DNA of 64,000 nucleotides, from contig JAFMYY010000021.1 in the NCBI GenBank assembly GCA_017948555.1, forward strand, positions 48,013 to 112,012, written 5' to 3'. A program made the translations under genes and the position numbers. This stretch comes from Cesiribacteraceae bacterium YIM B00369. Its GTDB lineage: Bacteria; Bacteroidota; Bacteroidia; Cytophagales; Cyclobacteriaceae. The notes beneath the pieces were generated by a model. That model saw nothing but the letters and a program-made list of their open reading frames with translations, was not told where the DNA came from and searched no databases. Below, piece after piece: positions 1 through 9,409 of this stretch; the first letter of the stretch is position 1, and every line of letters begins with the position of its first letter.

Positions 1-1133
1 AATGATAAACCAAAAGTTATGCCAAAGTCATCAATCTCCTCTCCGTTCATTATAAAAGGAGTTTTTTCATACTGCACTCCCATTCTATACGTCATTCTTT
101 TATAATAAGTTCCCAGTTTGGCCGATGCATAATCGGGAATCCATTCCCCACCCAATCCAAAACGGTAACTTTTTCCTAAGCCCTCACTGGTACCGGAAAA
201 ATTCCGGTAATCTTCCCAGTTTTGCATGGTCAGGTCAGCAGCCAGGGTGTAGTGGTACAATTTTTCAAAAGAAATTCCTGTACCTATTTTTGCAGGCAGA
301 AAATACGTTCCATCCACACCTGCATCTTCAATGCCAGTTACAGGCACATCGGCAGAAAGCACTCTGTCATTCCTACTCACCCTCTCTGCATTTAAATCTC
401 CGGCAAGGTCGTAAGTTAACCCTGCCATTAAAGCCTGATTCTTTTTACCCGGCAACTGATAGGTATAAGCCAGACCCCCGGTAAGAAGTACATCAGAGAA
501 GCTGGTTCTGGAATAATAACGGGCCATGTATGCCGGCATTCCTGATGACGCCAGGTTGAAAGACGTCATACTCTGGTGTGTAATGGACCCGAAAATATAA
601 GAAGCCCGTACACCGGCAGAAAGCCCTTTAAACACTCTCAGCCCTGTTGCCATATAAGCACGGGAGGTACCTCCGGAACCTGTATTACGCAAGGTATAGG
701 AGTCGGTATCAGATCCGCTTAAACGCCTGGTTTCAAGAAAATCATAACTTACTGTACTGTAAGGAGCTAAACCTATATTCAGGCCCCAGCGATTATATAA
801 AAGAGGAAATGCAACAGAGAGGTAATCTAACCCGCCACTGCTTGTTCCCTCCTGGAGGTCTGTAGTATTCAGATTCCTGGACTCCAGGCTCAGCCCTGCC
901 TCGAATGAGGTATAAAAGCTGTTCCTGCTCAGCATGGCAGGGTTAAGAGCATTCAGATAAAGGTAGTGACTGCTTCCTATACCAACACCCCCCATCCCTA
1001 AATTACGTCCGGTGGCAAGGGTATTAAGACTCCCGATACCATTGATAGTAAGAGGAGATTGCCCCACCTGCGCCAGTGCCGCATTCAAAGAACAAAATAA
1101 AAATATAAATAACAGGCTATTTCTTCGATGCAT
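1..1133 (-). CDS. Outer-membrane beta-barrel protein, 3' end beyond the window
   Basis: Translating the minus strand from the ATG at 1133 gives an uninterrupted frame to the left edge, about 377 residues. It begins with a signal peptide (MHRRNSLLFIFLFCSLNAAL, then AQ) and continues with short alternating strands rich in Gly, Tyr, Ser and Asn. It contains a segment like the N-terminus of FadL/OmpP1/PorV-type barrels (LGMGGVGIGSSHYLYLNALN). The start overlaps the end of coaX by 17 bases, so the two are probably co-transcribed. Its exact family and ligand cannot be told; a hydrophobic-compound transporter or a T9SS accessory barrel are both possible. Confidence 0.8.
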   Translation of the reverse strand, partial: MHRRNSLLFIFLFCSLNAALAQVGQSPLTINGIGSLNTLATGRNLGMGGVGIGSSHYLYLNALNPAMLSRNSFYTSFEAGLSLESRNLNTTDLQEGTSSGGLDYLSVAFPLLYNRWGLNIGLAPYSTVSYDFLETRRLSGSDTDSYTLRNTGSGGTSRAYMATGLRVFKGLSAGVRASYIFGSITHQSMTSFNLASSGMPAYMARYYSRTSFSDVLLTGGLAYTYQLPGKKNQALMAGLTYDLAGDLNAERVSRNDRVLSADVPVTGIEDAGVDGTYFLPAKIGTGISFEKLYHYTLAADLTMQNWEDYRNFSGTSEGLGKSYRFGLGGEWIPDYASAKLGTYYKRMTYRMGVQYEKTPFIMNGEEIDDFGITFGLS

Positions 1134-1842
1134 TATAGTGTAAGATCTCATTCAACCCAATCAGAACCAATTCAGGGATTACAAAGATGGGCTGTTTTAT
1201 TTTAGTTTCAAAGAATTTTGAATCACCACCACAAATAATTATACGATTAAGACTATATTCTGCCTCAATTTTACTGATCATGCCTTCAATTTCGGCACAA
1301 ACACCGTTAACTACTCCACTGGCTAAAGACTCCGCTGTGCTCTGCCCTAACAGAGGCACATTTTCCGGCGCCTTGTCAATTAACGGCAACCGGGCAGTAA
1401 AATTATGCACCGCTTTAAAACGCATTTGTAAACCAGGCGCAATGGCGCCGCCAAAGTAGTTTGCTCCGCCATCAATATAATCGTAGGTAATACATGAACC
1501 TGCATCAATTACTAACACACCTTCTCCGGGAAAAAGGCTGTTTCCTCCCACTACAGCAGCCAGCCGGTCAGCTCCTAAAGTTTGTGGCGTCCGGTAATGC
1601 TTTTTTACCGGCACTGGCAAGTCCGGCCGAAGCTCGTAACAGGGGCAAATAGCCGACAGCTTTTTCTGCATTTCCTCTACCTGTGCATTTACAGAGGCAA
1701 TAATTACCGCGGATGGCCTTCTTGCAGCAACCCAGCTATATACCTCTTCGGGCTTCAGGCCTTCGGCAAGCTCAAGCATTTTACCCTCTTCAAAAAGGGC
1801 TGTTTTTGCACGGGTGTTCCCTAAATCAACAGCAATATTCAT
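1117..1842 (-). CDS. coaX: Type III pantothenate kinase
   Basis: CoaX phosphorylates pantothenate in the first step of coenzyme A synthesis. The 241-residue protein has the N-terminal ASKHA phosphate-binding motif DLGNTRAK (residues 6-13), TLGADR (88-93) that contributes to the pantothenate pocket, and DAGSCITYD (about 113-121), the second phosphate loop. The length is normal for the family. No type I or II kinase is present in the window. Its 3' end overlaps the start of the downstream barrel gene. It is divergent from anmK, with a 115-bp gap that must hold both promoters. Confidence 0.94.
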   Translation of the reverse strand: MNIAVDLGNTRAKTALFEEGKMLELAEGLKPEEVYSWVAARRPSAVIIASVNAQVEEMQKKLSAICPCYELRPDLPVPVKKHYRTPQTLGADRLAAVVGGNSLFPGEGVLVIDAGSCITYDYIDGGANYFGGAIAPGLQMRFKAVHNFTARLPLIDKAPENVPLLGQSTAESLASGVVNGVCAEIEGMISKIEAEYSLNRIIICGGDSKFFETKIKQPIFVIPELVLIGLNEILHYNASKK

Positions 1843-1957
1843 CTGCCATTATTTAATCTGTTCTTTATTGTTCCTGCATCAAATGAAAGAAGACCGAAAT
1901 TACTTATATTTCAGCCTAACTACTTCAATGTAATAAAAAGATTAATAATTTTTTTTC

Positions 1958-3073
1958 ATGCAGCTATATAACGTATTGGGTATTATGTCCGGAACCTCGC
2001 TTGACGGACTGGACCTGGCATACTGTAAATTTGAGTCCCGCGAAAACAAATATATATGGTCAATAGAAAATGCAACCACCATTCCTTATCCGGAAGAATG
2101 GCAGAAGCGGCTACAGAACCTGGTAAATGCCTCAGCACTTGAACTTACGGAGGCTGATACAGATTTAGGCTCTTATATAGGTAAAGAGGTTAAGAATTTT
2201 ATTACTCATCATGAGCTGGAGCCGGATCTTATAGCCTGCCATGGCCATACCATTTTCCACCAGCCGCAAAAGAAATTCAGTCTCCAGATTGGCTCCGGCT
2301 ACCAGATAATGGCAGAAAGCGGATGCACAGTGGTAAACGATTTCCGCAGCCTGGATGTAGCCCTTGGCGGCCAGGGCGCTCCATTAGTCCCGATTGGTGA
2401 CGAACTGCTTTTCAGTAATTACGACTTTTGCCTCAACCTTGGCGGCATTGCCAACATATCGGCCCGCCACCATGGAAAACGGGTGGCCTTCGATATTTGC
2501 CCTGCAAACATGGTACTCAACCTCCTGGCTCAGCGGGCCGGAAAACCATACGATGCCGGCGGGAGCCTTGCAGCAAAAGGAAAGTTACTCCCCGGATTGC
2601 TCGCCACCCTGAACAATCTTGATTTTTACTCCCTGCAGTCTCCAAAATCGCTGGGTTATGAATGGGTTGCTGCAAATGTCTTTCCTCTTCTTCACAGTTC
2701 TTCCGCATCTGCAGAAGACCTGCTTTTTACTTTTTGCACCCACATGGTCCGCCAGGTAACTGATACCTTATTTTCCTTTGCACAGGAAAAACCCGGGACT
2801 TTATTAATTACAGGAGGAGGTGCTTACAATTCTTTTTTTATTAATTTACTGGAGCAGGAGTTAAAGGCGCTGAATATACAAATAATTGTGCCCGACAATC
2901 TGGTGGTTGAATTTAAGGAAGCTCTTATTTTTGCTTTTTTAGGCACATTAAGGATAAGAAATGAAATAAACTGCCTGGCCTCTGTTACAGGAGCAAGATG
3001 CGACAGCTCCAGCGGTCAGGTGTATGCGTTTCCTGAATTATCAAATTGTTACCACAATGTTAAAAAAATATGA
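1958..3073 (+). CDS. anmK: Anhydro-N-acetylmuramic acid kinase
   Basis: AnmK cleaves and phosphorylates 1,6-anhydroMurNAc from peptidoglycan turnover, giving MurNAc-6-phosphate for recycling. The signature GIMSGTSLDGLD lies at residues 8-19. Family motifs follow in order: a GHTIFH segment around residue 96, GGQGAPLVPIGD around 145, NLGGIANIS near 160 and LITGGGAYN near 283. At 371 residues it is full length. The next 240 bp before the antiporter gene show no clear terminator. No etherase (murQ) or NagZ is nearby. Confidence 0.95.
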   Translation: MQLYNVLGIMSGTSLDGLDLAYCKFESRENKYIWSIENATTIPYPEEWQKRLQNLVNASALELTEADTDLGSYIGKEVKNFITHHELEPDLIACHGHTIFHQPQKKFSLQIGSGYQIMAESGCTVVNDFRSLDVALGGQGAPLVPIGDELLFSNYDFCLNLGGIANISARHHGKRVAFDICPANMVLNLLAQRAGKPYDAGGSLAAKGKLLPGLLATLNNLDFYSLQSPKSLGYEWVAANVFPLLHSSSASAEDLLFTFCTHMVRQVTDTLFSFAQEKPGTLLITGGGAYNSFFINLLEQELKALNIQIIVPDNLVVEFKEALIFAFLGTLRIRNEINCLASVTGARCDSSSGQVYAFPELSNCYHNVKKI

Positions 3074-3340
3074 AACCGACACTAATTTAGATTAATCCTT
3101 GCCAATTTTATAATGTTTCAAAGCTGTTTAAATAAAATTCAAATTTTGGTTGCCAATAAAGCATTCAAATTACTATTTTTAGCGTCTCAACACAAATCAG
3201 GTCCCCTTAGAGCAAAACTAACGATCAGGAAATGTATCCAGGCTTAAAAAACAACTGGCTTTACCTTTTTTTTTGATTTTTCTAAACCTTAAGGATTAAT
3301 TAAGACCCGGATTGTGAGAACACTTACGGAAATTGCACAG

Positions 3341-4888
3341 ATGAAAAACAGAATCCTATCTTATATTCCATTTCTTTCCTTAACCTTTATTCTTCTGCTG
3401 GGAGGTGGCAACCTTGTTCCCACCCCTTCTTTTGGAGCCTCACCAGGTAACAACGAAAATATTACAATTGCAGAAGCTGCAGTACAGCAACAGGAGCCGG
3501 AACACACCATTAATGTTGAACCTCATGGAGGAGAGGAACATTCTATTACCGAAGCACCTCTCTGGACCGTTATTCCTTTTGCGCTTCTGCTTATTATGAT
3601 CGCCACCGGACCGCTGTTTTACGAGCATTTCTGGCATAAAAACTACCCGCTTATTGCGATTGCACTGGCAGCACTGGTTGTTCTTTACTATATCTTTTAC
3701 CTGCTTAATGTCGCCAGCGTTATACATGCACTGGCCGAATACATACAGTTCATAGCCTTACTGGCTTCTCTGTATGTAGCATCAGGAGGTATTCTTATTA
3801 ATATAGATAAAAAGTCCACCCCGGTTGCCAATGTGGTTCTCCTGCTGATCGGGGCTGTAGTATCCAACCTGATAGGAACAACAGGAGCCTCCATGCTGCT
3901 TGTACGGCCTTTCATCCGCTTAAACCGCGGCCGCATCAGAGCATACCATATCATTTTCTTCATTTTTATGGTCAGCAACATTGGCGGCTCTTTAACACCT
4001 ATCGGAGATCCGCCACTATTCCTGGGCTTCCTGAAAGGCATTCCATTCTTCTGGACCCTTCAGCACAACTTCTTCCCATGGATTGTAGCGCTGTCAATAT
4101 TATCAATCGTTTTCTATTTCTTCGATAAACGCAATAAAGACGGACAGGATCAGCCTGATGCAGAACCAATACAGCACACTAACAAAATAACCATTGTAGG
4201 CTTACGCAACTTCGGCTGGCTGGCCGTTGTAATTATAGCCGTATTTATCGATCCGAATGTTTTCCCGGAATGGGTACCGGGTATCCATTACCATGGCCAG
4301 GACTTTTCTTTTATCAGGGAAATAATTATGCTGAGCGTGGCTTACCTTTCTTACAAATTTGCAAGCAAGGAAGCACTGGCCTCCAACGATTTTAATTTTG
4401 AGCCCATCCGGGAAGTGGCCTTTATCTTTATTGGTATATTCGGCACCATGATGCCAGCCCTTGAACTGGTGGGGAATTTTGCCAAGTCAGAAGGCGGAGC
4501 AGCTCTTATTACACATAATACTCTTTATTGGGGTACCGGTTTGCTATCGGGCTTTCTTGACAATGCTCCCACCTACCTGAACTTCCTGGCTGCAGCCATG
4601 GCATCGAAAGGCGCCAGCCTCTCCAGCCTGCAGGATGTAGTTAACTTTGCCCGCGACGGATACCATAACTCTTCGCTGGACCTTAAAGCTATATCTGTTG
4701 CTGCAGTATTCTTTGGAGCCATGACTTATATTGGTAACGGACCAAACTTTATGGTAAAGTCCATAGCAGAACAGATTGGCATAAAAATGCCATCCTTCTT
4801 CGGATATGTAATCCGGTATTCGGTTCCTATTCTTCTCCCGGTCCTTATACTTATCTGGATTATTTTCTTTGCATTCCAGGCTGCATAG
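3341..4888 (+). CDS. NhaD-type sodium:proton antiporter
   Basis: This is a polytopic inner-membrane transporter of the ion transporter superfamily. I place the start at the ATG at 3341 (MKNRILSYIPFLSLTF) rather than the in-frame GTG at 3314, because the former gives a clean cleavable signal-like N-terminus. About a dozen hydrophobic segments follow. Characteristic family stretches are NLIGTTGASMLLVRP, GGSLTPIGDPPLFLGFLKG and GFLDNAPTYLNFLAA; the two polar breaks with PIGDPP and DNAPT mark the re-entrant transport regions. An acidic, His-containing segment (around residues 50-75) precedes the first transport helices. Family membership suggests Na+/H+ exchange, but substrate is inferred. It stands alone, followed by a strong hairpin. 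Confidence 0.86.
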   Translation: MKNRILSYIPFLSLTFILLLGGGNLVPTPSFGASPGNNENITIAEAAVQQQEPEHTINVEPHGGEEHSITEAPLWTVIPFALLLIMIATGPLFYEHFWHKNYPLIAIALAALVVLYYIFYLLNVASVIHALAEYIQFIALLASLYVASGGILINIDKKSTPVANVVLLLIGAVVSNLIGTTGASMLLVRPFIRLNRGRIRAYHIIFFIFMVSNIGGSLTPIGDPPLFLGFLKGIPFFWTLQHNFFPWIVALSILSIVFYFFDKRNKDGQDQPDAEPIQHTNKITIVGLRNFGWLAVVIIAVFIDPNVFPEWVPGIHYHGQDFSFIREIIMLSVAYLSYKFASKEALASNDFNFEPIREVAFIFIGIFGTMMPALELVGNFAKSEGGAALITHNTLYWGTGLLSGFLDNAPTYLNFLAAAMASKGASLSSLQDVVNFARDGYHNSSLDLKAISVAAVFFGAMTYIGNGPNFMVKSIAEQIGIKMPSFFGYVIRYSVPILLPVLILIWIIFFAFQAA

Positions 4889-4949
4889 CCCTCCCCCCAC
4901 CACCGCAATAAGCCCTTTTGCGCATGGCGGGCAGGAATATAATTAAAAA

Positions 4950-4977
4950 AAAGCCTGTTCCGGACGGAACAGGCTTT
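4950..4977. terminator. Hairpin terminator after the antiporter gene
   Basis: A GC-rich perfect stem (AAAGCCTGTTCC with GGAACAGGCTTT) and a four-base loop lie 61 bp after the antiporter stop. The A-run on the left gives a strong T-tract for minus-strand transcripts and a short T-run for plus-strand ones, so it may act in both directions between the convergent genes. Confidence 0.75.
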
Positions 4978-5165
4978 ATCAAGGGTTAAAAAAGAGAGAG
5001 AATGGATGGATAGGTAAAATTCAATGAATTTCCCATCATTCTAACTGTTAATACCTTATGGCACCAAAAGGTAAGCCTGTTTCTGAAAAAAAATTCCCCA
5101 TTCTCCTCCTTCCCTCTTTCACTCATTAATTAAATTACCCGTTTTCCCCTGACCTGAAAAAGAAA

Positions 5166-5206
5166 AAGCCGAAGCCATCTCACTGGCAATGAGGCGACTC
5201 CGGCTT
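5166..5206 (-). terminator. Terminator of lysC
   Basis: The stem outer arms AAGCCG and CGGCTT enclose an inner CTCA/TGAG hairpin. On the minus strand it is followed by T-rich sequence (CTTTTTCTTTTTC). It lies about 70 bp beyond the lysC stop. Confidence 0.65.
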
Positions 5207-5274
5207 CTTCTCCACAATCTTCCTTAACACCACGCGCCAGGAAGACCAGGAACAAAAAATCAACAATTTTGCGC

Positions 5275-6603
5275 TTATGCTTTTACTCCACCGAACAGGT
5301 TTTCGTGCAGACTTGTCAAAGCATCTGTTTTATATTTTTCATCTATCAGGATAGATACATTATGCTTGCTTCCTCCATAGCTGATCATCCGCAACGGAAT
5401 ATGGTGCAGCGCTTCCAGAGCCCTGGTAACAATACCTTTCTGGTCTACAAGATGGTATCCCACAAGGCACACAATCGCCTGCTTGCTATCCACCTCAACC
5501 TGCCCGAGCTTCCCTAACTCATTAAGTATTCCTGCCAGGTGAGTATTATCATCTATCGTTACCGAAACAGCCACTTCAGAAGTGGTAATCATATCAATAG
5601 GTGTACGGTAGCGCTCAAAAATCTCAAAAACAGTACGCAGGAAGCCGTAGGCCATAAGCATACGGCTGCTTTTGATTTTAATGGCAGTAATTCCATCCTT
5701 TGCGGCTAATGCACGAACACCGGAGCTGTCAGTTTCTTCTCCTATAAGCGTTCCTGCAGCTTCAGGCTCCATGGTATTTAACAGGCGCACCGGCACATTA
5801 AACTTCTGAGCCGGTAAAATACTGGACGGATGCAGGATTTTGGCCCCGAAATAAGCAAGCTCAGCTGCCTCATCAAAAGAAAGACGGGCAATAGGATATG
5901 TATTTTTTACAATACGCGGATCATTATTGTGCATTCCGCTTATGTCTGTCCATATCTGAACTTCCTCTGCATTTAACACACCCCCAATCAGGGAAGCAGA
6001 ATAGTCACTGCCGCCACGCTTCAGGTTATCTACCTCTCCGGCTGGATTTCTGCAAATAAAGCCCTGGGTAATGAATAATTTCTTTCCACTATAGGATGAA
6101 AGCTGTTTTTGCAGATTCTCCCTTATTTTATCAAGCACAGGCTCTTTATGGTCGTCAATAACCATAAAGTCCAGGGCCGGCAGAAGAACAGAGTCAATCT
6201 GTTTTTCCTGAAGATATGCATAGAATAATTTGGTCGACAACAACTCCCCCTGGGCAAGCACTTCCTTCTCCTGTGCAGCATTAAAGCCGGAAGCTTTAAG
6301 ACTCATCAGAAAACCAAAATGCTCTTCAATTACAGCGGTAGCCATTTCACGGGCATGCTCAGTCTTTACCAGCTGCAGGATAAAATCCTTATACTTACCG
6401 TAAAGATTTTCGATTACCTCTGCAGCAGCTTCCTGTTTACCAGCCCTCAGATGCTCGCCAATCTGCACAAGGGTATTAGTTGTGCCGGAAACAGCAGAGA
6501 GCACTACAATTTTAGGATCTGCATCTCGGGTAATAAGGCCGGCAACCTCGTGCATCCGCTGTGGTGTGCCTACAGAAGTTCCTCCAAATTTCAGGACTTT
6601 CAT
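5275..6603 (-). CDS. lysC: Aspartate kinase (monofunctional)
   Basis: The enzyme phosphorylates aspartate at the entry of lysine, threonine and methionine synthesis. The 442-residue protein starts directly with MKVLKFGGTSVG, the kinase nucleotide-binding signature. The catalytic domain includes RGGSDYSASLIG (around residue 198) and the TDISGM segment (about 222). The C-terminal third, from about residue 300, consists of two ACT-like regulatory regions (GITAIKIKSSRML; EVDSKQAIVCLVG), expected to bind a feedback amino acid. There is no fused homoserine dehydrogenase. It is a single gene between its own terminator and ribH. No lysine riboswitch is visible upstream. Confidence 0.94.
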   Translation of the reverse strand: MKVLKFGGTSVGTPQRMHEVAGLITRDADPKIVVLSAVSGTTNTLVQIGEHLRAGKQEAAAEVIENLYGKYKDFILQLVKTEHAREMATAVIEEHFGFLMSLKASGFNAAQEKEVLAQGELLSTKLFYAYLQEKQIDSVLLPALDFMVIDDHKEPVLDKIRENLQKQLSSYSGKKLFITQGFICRNPAGEVDNLKRGGSDYSASLIGGVLNAEEVQIWTDISGMHNNDPRIVKNTYPIARLSFDEAAELAYFGAKILHPSSILPAQKFNVPVRLLNTMEPEAAGTLIGEETDSSGVRALAAKDGITAIKIKSSRMLMAYGFLRTVFEIFERYRTPIDMITTSEVAVSVTIDDNTHLAGILNELGKLGQVEVDSKQAIVCLVGYHLVDQKGIVTRALEALHHIPLRMISYGGSKHNVSILIDEKYKTDALTSLHENLFGGVKA

Positions 6604-6695
6604 GATTCGTGTGTAAGAAGGTTATAAAATATAATAGGTTTGGATTCTTATGTAAAAGTCGTCAGGCGTTTAGAAAAAAAGGAAACTCCTGATCC

Positions 6696-7196
6696 TTATT
6701 TCTTAACTCCGGCATTCTGCTGCAGTCCCAGCATTTTTATGGCAGTTATGGCTGCTTCGTCTCCTTTGTTACCATGCTTCCCTCCTGCACGGTCGAGTGC
6801 CTGCTGCAGGGTATCAGGCGTGAGCACACCAAATATTACAGGTTTATTAAAATCAAGACTCACACGTGTTACACCATTTGCCACTGCATCGCAAATAAAA
6901 TCAAAATGGCGCGTTTCGCCCTGTATTACGCAGCCAAGGCAAATTACGGCATCCACATCAGGGCGTGCAGCCATCCACTGCGCACCAAGGCTCAGCTCAT
7001 AACTTCCGGGCACAGTTTCGCTGATGATGTTTTCCTCACGGGCTCCATGAGATTTGAGCGTTTCCACTGCACCCAGATAAAGGGATTCCGTAACCTGGTC
7101 ATTCCACTCCGATACTACTATAGCAAACTTTTTATCCGCAATATCAATGAGGTTCTTATTACTGTAATCACTCAGATTTTTGATTGTACTTGCCAT
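6696..7196 (-). CDS. ribH: 6,7-dimethyl-8-ribityllumazine synthase
   Basis: RibH condenses the 5-amino-6-ribitylaminouracil and butanone-phosphate intermediates in the penultimate step of riboflavin synthesis and normally forms icosahedral or pentameric shells. The 166-residue protein has VSEWND (residues 28-33), VPGSYELSLGAQ (about 62-73), the catalytic GCVIQGETRHFD segment (about 89-100) and DRAGGKHGNKGDEAA near the end. The rest of the riboflavin pathway is not in the window. A terminator lies between it and the upstream TPR gene, so it probably has its own promoter. Confidence 0.95.
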   Translation of the reverse strand: MASTIKNLSDYSNKNLIDIADKKFAIVVSEWNDQVTESLYLGAVETLKSHGAREENIISETVPGSYELSLGAQWMAARPDVDAVICLGCVIQGETRHFDFICDAVANGVTRVSLDFNKPVIFGVLTPDTLQQALDRAGGKHGNKGDEAAITAIKMLGLQQNAGVKK

Positions 7197-7288
7197 TCTT
7201 ATGTGCTTATTAGTTTAATATGCTAAACCCGAAAGGGAAAAGCTGTACATATTTGAATTGAACTAATGTGCTGATTCAGCTAAAAAAA

Positions 7289-7318
7289 AAGGGATAAAGC
7301 ACCAAAACTTTATCCCTT
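7289..7318 (-). terminator. Terminator of the TPR-protein gene
   Basis: Perfect 11-bp stem (AAGGGATAAAG with CTTTATCCCTT), an eight-base loop, and a run of nine A on the plus strand that becomes the U-tract on the minus strand. It begins 23 bp after the stop at 7341. Confidence 0.85.
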
Positions 7319-7340
7319 GTTAATTATTATTTTCCAGGTA

Positions 7341-8051
7341 TTATTTTGATGCCATTGCTTCGAGCCTTGCCTTCTGTTTTCGGGCATTCTCGTACTCATT
7401 CGCAGCAAAATACTTCTCTGTAATTTCAGTATAACGCTCAATAGCCTGTTGTGTATTACCATTCAGCTCATAAGCAAGTGCTGCCTTTGAGAGGTAAACA
7501 GGTGTAAAAAACTTATTTTCCTTATGATCTGCAGCCTTATCATAAGCACTGGCAGCATTTCCATAATCTTCCAGCTCCATATATGCATCGCCTGTAAGGG
7601 CATAGGCACGGGACTGAACCAACAAATCGTCGGAACTGAAGTCTTCAAGGTAGCTGATTGCCTCACTGAATTGACCCTGCTTCAGATAAGAAACACCGGC
7701 ATAATAACGTGCCATGTTACCGGCATCAGTCATTCCATAATCATCTATGATTTCAAGAAAACCAGGATAATTACCATCACCATTCAGGGCTTTGTTTAAG
7801 CTGTCTGCCTCAAAGTAATAGACTGCCTGAAACATATCGTTATGCGCCTGCTCGTTCTGGTTGCTCATGTAAGCACGATAACCAAAATAACCTGCAATCA
7901 ACAATACCAGTACCCCTCCGATACCGAAAACAAGTTTTTTGTTTCTTTCTAAAAACTCTTCCGATTTCGTTAAACGCTCTGCCAATGCCTCAGGGCTCTC
8001 CAGCAACTCATTACCGTCCGCGTTTTGTGTTTTCTTTTGTTTTACTGCCAT
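7341..8051 (-). CDS. Membrane-anchored tetratricopeptide repeat protein
   Basis: The 236-residue protein has a short cytoplasmic N-terminus, one transmembrane helix (LVFGIGGVLVLLIAGYFGYR, around residues 40-59) and a C-terminal part made of TPR units: GNMARYYAGVSYLKQGQFSEA, then SRAYALTGDAYMELEDYGNA, then YLSKAALAYELNGNTQQA. The layout is that of YfgM-like proteins, which sit by the Sec translocon and bind periplasmic clients, but the similarity is one of architecture only. It lies between pdhA and ribH, all on the minus strand; the 62-bp gap to pdhA allows co-transcription. Confidence 0.85.
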   Translation of the reverse strand: MAVKQKKTQNADGNELLESPEALAERLTKSEEFLERNKKLVFGIGGVLVLLIAGYFGYRAYMSNQNEQAHNDMFQAVYYFEADSLNKALNGDGNYPGFLEIIDDYGMTDAGNMARYYAGVSYLKQGQFSEAISYLEDFSSDDLLVQSRAYALTGDAYMELEDYGNAASAYDKAADHKENKFFTPVYLSKAALAYELNGNTQQAIERYTEITEKYFAANEYENARKQKARLEAMASK

Positions 8052-8113
8052 TCCACAATTGTTAAGGCTGCAAATCTATAAATTTATTAAAATATATAAT
8101 AGCTTTTTACAGA

Positions 8114-9151
8114 TTAATCCATAATGTACGGATAATCTTCATCAGCATACACATCTTTGAATGCTTCAGAAGGATCCGGGAATTCTGACTCTTCAGCGAA
8201 TTGTACACACTCAGCAACCTGCTCCTTCACTTTGTCTGAAATTTTTGTCAGATCTTCTTCAGTTGCAAAGCCTCTTTCCAGTATTGTCTGGCGCACCTGC
8301 TCAATCGGGTCTTTGCTTTTATATTCAGCAAGTTCCTCTTTAGTACGGTATTTTGCAGGGTCAGACATGGAGTGGCCTTTGTAACGGTAAGTGCGCAGCT
8401 CAAGCAGTGTAGGTCCGTCGCCTTTACGGGCACGTTCTGCAGCTTCTTCCATTGCATTATGCACTGCTTCAACACTCATAGCATCTACCGGCTCACTTGG
8501 CATATCATAAGCAGCACCTAATTTATAAAGCTCAGTTACGTTAGAGGTCCTTTTTACTGAAGTACCCATAGCGTAGCCATTATTTTCGATTGCAAAAATA
8601 ACAGGCAGTTTATAGGTCATGGCAAGGTTCAATGCCTCATGGAAAGCTCCCTGGCGCACAGCACCGTCTCCCATATAGCATACACAAAGCTTATCTGTTC
8701 CCTGGTATTTCTCCGCAAATGCAATACCCACACCTAAAGGAATCTGGCCACCTACAATTCCATGTCCGCCAAAGAAATTATTTTCCTTATCGAACATGTG
8801 CATAGAACCGCCTTTACCTTTAGAAATACCTGTTTCTTTACCATAAAGCTCGGCCATAATTGCTTTTGGGTCAGAGCCAAGTGCAATCGGGTGAGCGTGG
8901 TCGCGGTAGGCAGTAATATATTTATCGCCTCTTTTAAGAGCACTTACTGCGCCAGCCACGCAGGCTTCCTGCCCGATGTAAAGGTGGCAGAAACCACGAA
9001 TCTTCTGCTGTCCGTATAACTGTCCTGCTTTTTCTTCAAACTTCCTCATCAAAAGCATTCCTTCGAACCACTCCAGATAGGTTTCTTTTGAAAATTTATC
9101 TTTGGTGCCTTTGCTTGCCCCCTTCTCTTCTTTACTCTTTGTTGTAGCCAT
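8114..9151 (-). CDS. pdhA: Pyruvate dehydrogenase E1 component, alpha subunit
   Basis: This subunit of the heterotetrameric (alpha2beta2) E1 binds thiamine diphosphate and decarboxylates pyruvate to feed acetyl-CoA synthesis. Visible family motifs are GGSMHMFDKENNFFGGHG (about 115-132), GGQIPLGVGIAFA, and the ThDP-Mg motif GDGAVRQGAFHEALNLA ending in IENN (about 162-192). The phosphorylation-loop region YRYKGHSMSDPAKYR is also present. At 345 residues it matches the alpha subunit of Gram-negative PDH of the eukaryote-like type. The beta, E2 and E3 genes are elsewhere. A Lys/Glu/Ser-rich N-terminal tail precedes the domain. Confidence 0.95.
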   Translation of the reverse strand: MATTKSKEEKGASKGTKDKFSKETYLEWFEGMLLMRKFEEKAGQLYGQQKIRGFCHLYIGQEACVAGAVSALKRGDKYITAYRDHAHPIALGSDPKAIMAELYGKETGISKGKGGSMHMFDKENNFFGGHGIVGGQIPLGVGIAFAEKYQGTDKLCVCYMGDGAVRQGAFHEALNLAMTYKLPVIFAIENNGYAMGTSVKRTSNVTELYKLGAAYDMPSEPVDAMSVEAVHNAMEEAAERARKGDGPTLLELRTYRYKGHSMSDPAKYRTKEELAEYKSKDPIEQVRQTILERGFATEEDLTKISDKVKEQVAECVQFAEESEFPDPSEAFKDVYADEDYPYIMD

Positions 9152-9409
9152 AATCTGAATAAATTACCTTTGGTTTTTTGTTCTTATTTTAGAAATATTA
9201 TTTGAAGGCAAAACCTTCCCATGCTGCTCTTCAAAATTTAAGTTGTTATTTTCTTAAGAAAACAAATTAAGTATATATAGTTTAACTTTGAAGTAACAAA
9301 CCGGAGCAACATTTCCATTTACCGCGGCTTTACAAAGTAAATACCAGCCGCCGCAACAGGCTTAAAATTACGCGAAAATAAGTAAAAACCATTTACAAAT
9401 AAAATATTA

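Noticed and set aside
6604..6695. Possible lysine riboswitch before lysC
   Set aside because: The upstream gap is only 92 bp to ribH and shows none of the conserved blocks of that riboswitch.
9165..9172. TACCTTTG on the plus strand near pdhA
   Set aside because: It matches the -7 box but is 238 bp from recF, lacks a TTG partner, and lies in the leader of the opposite gene.
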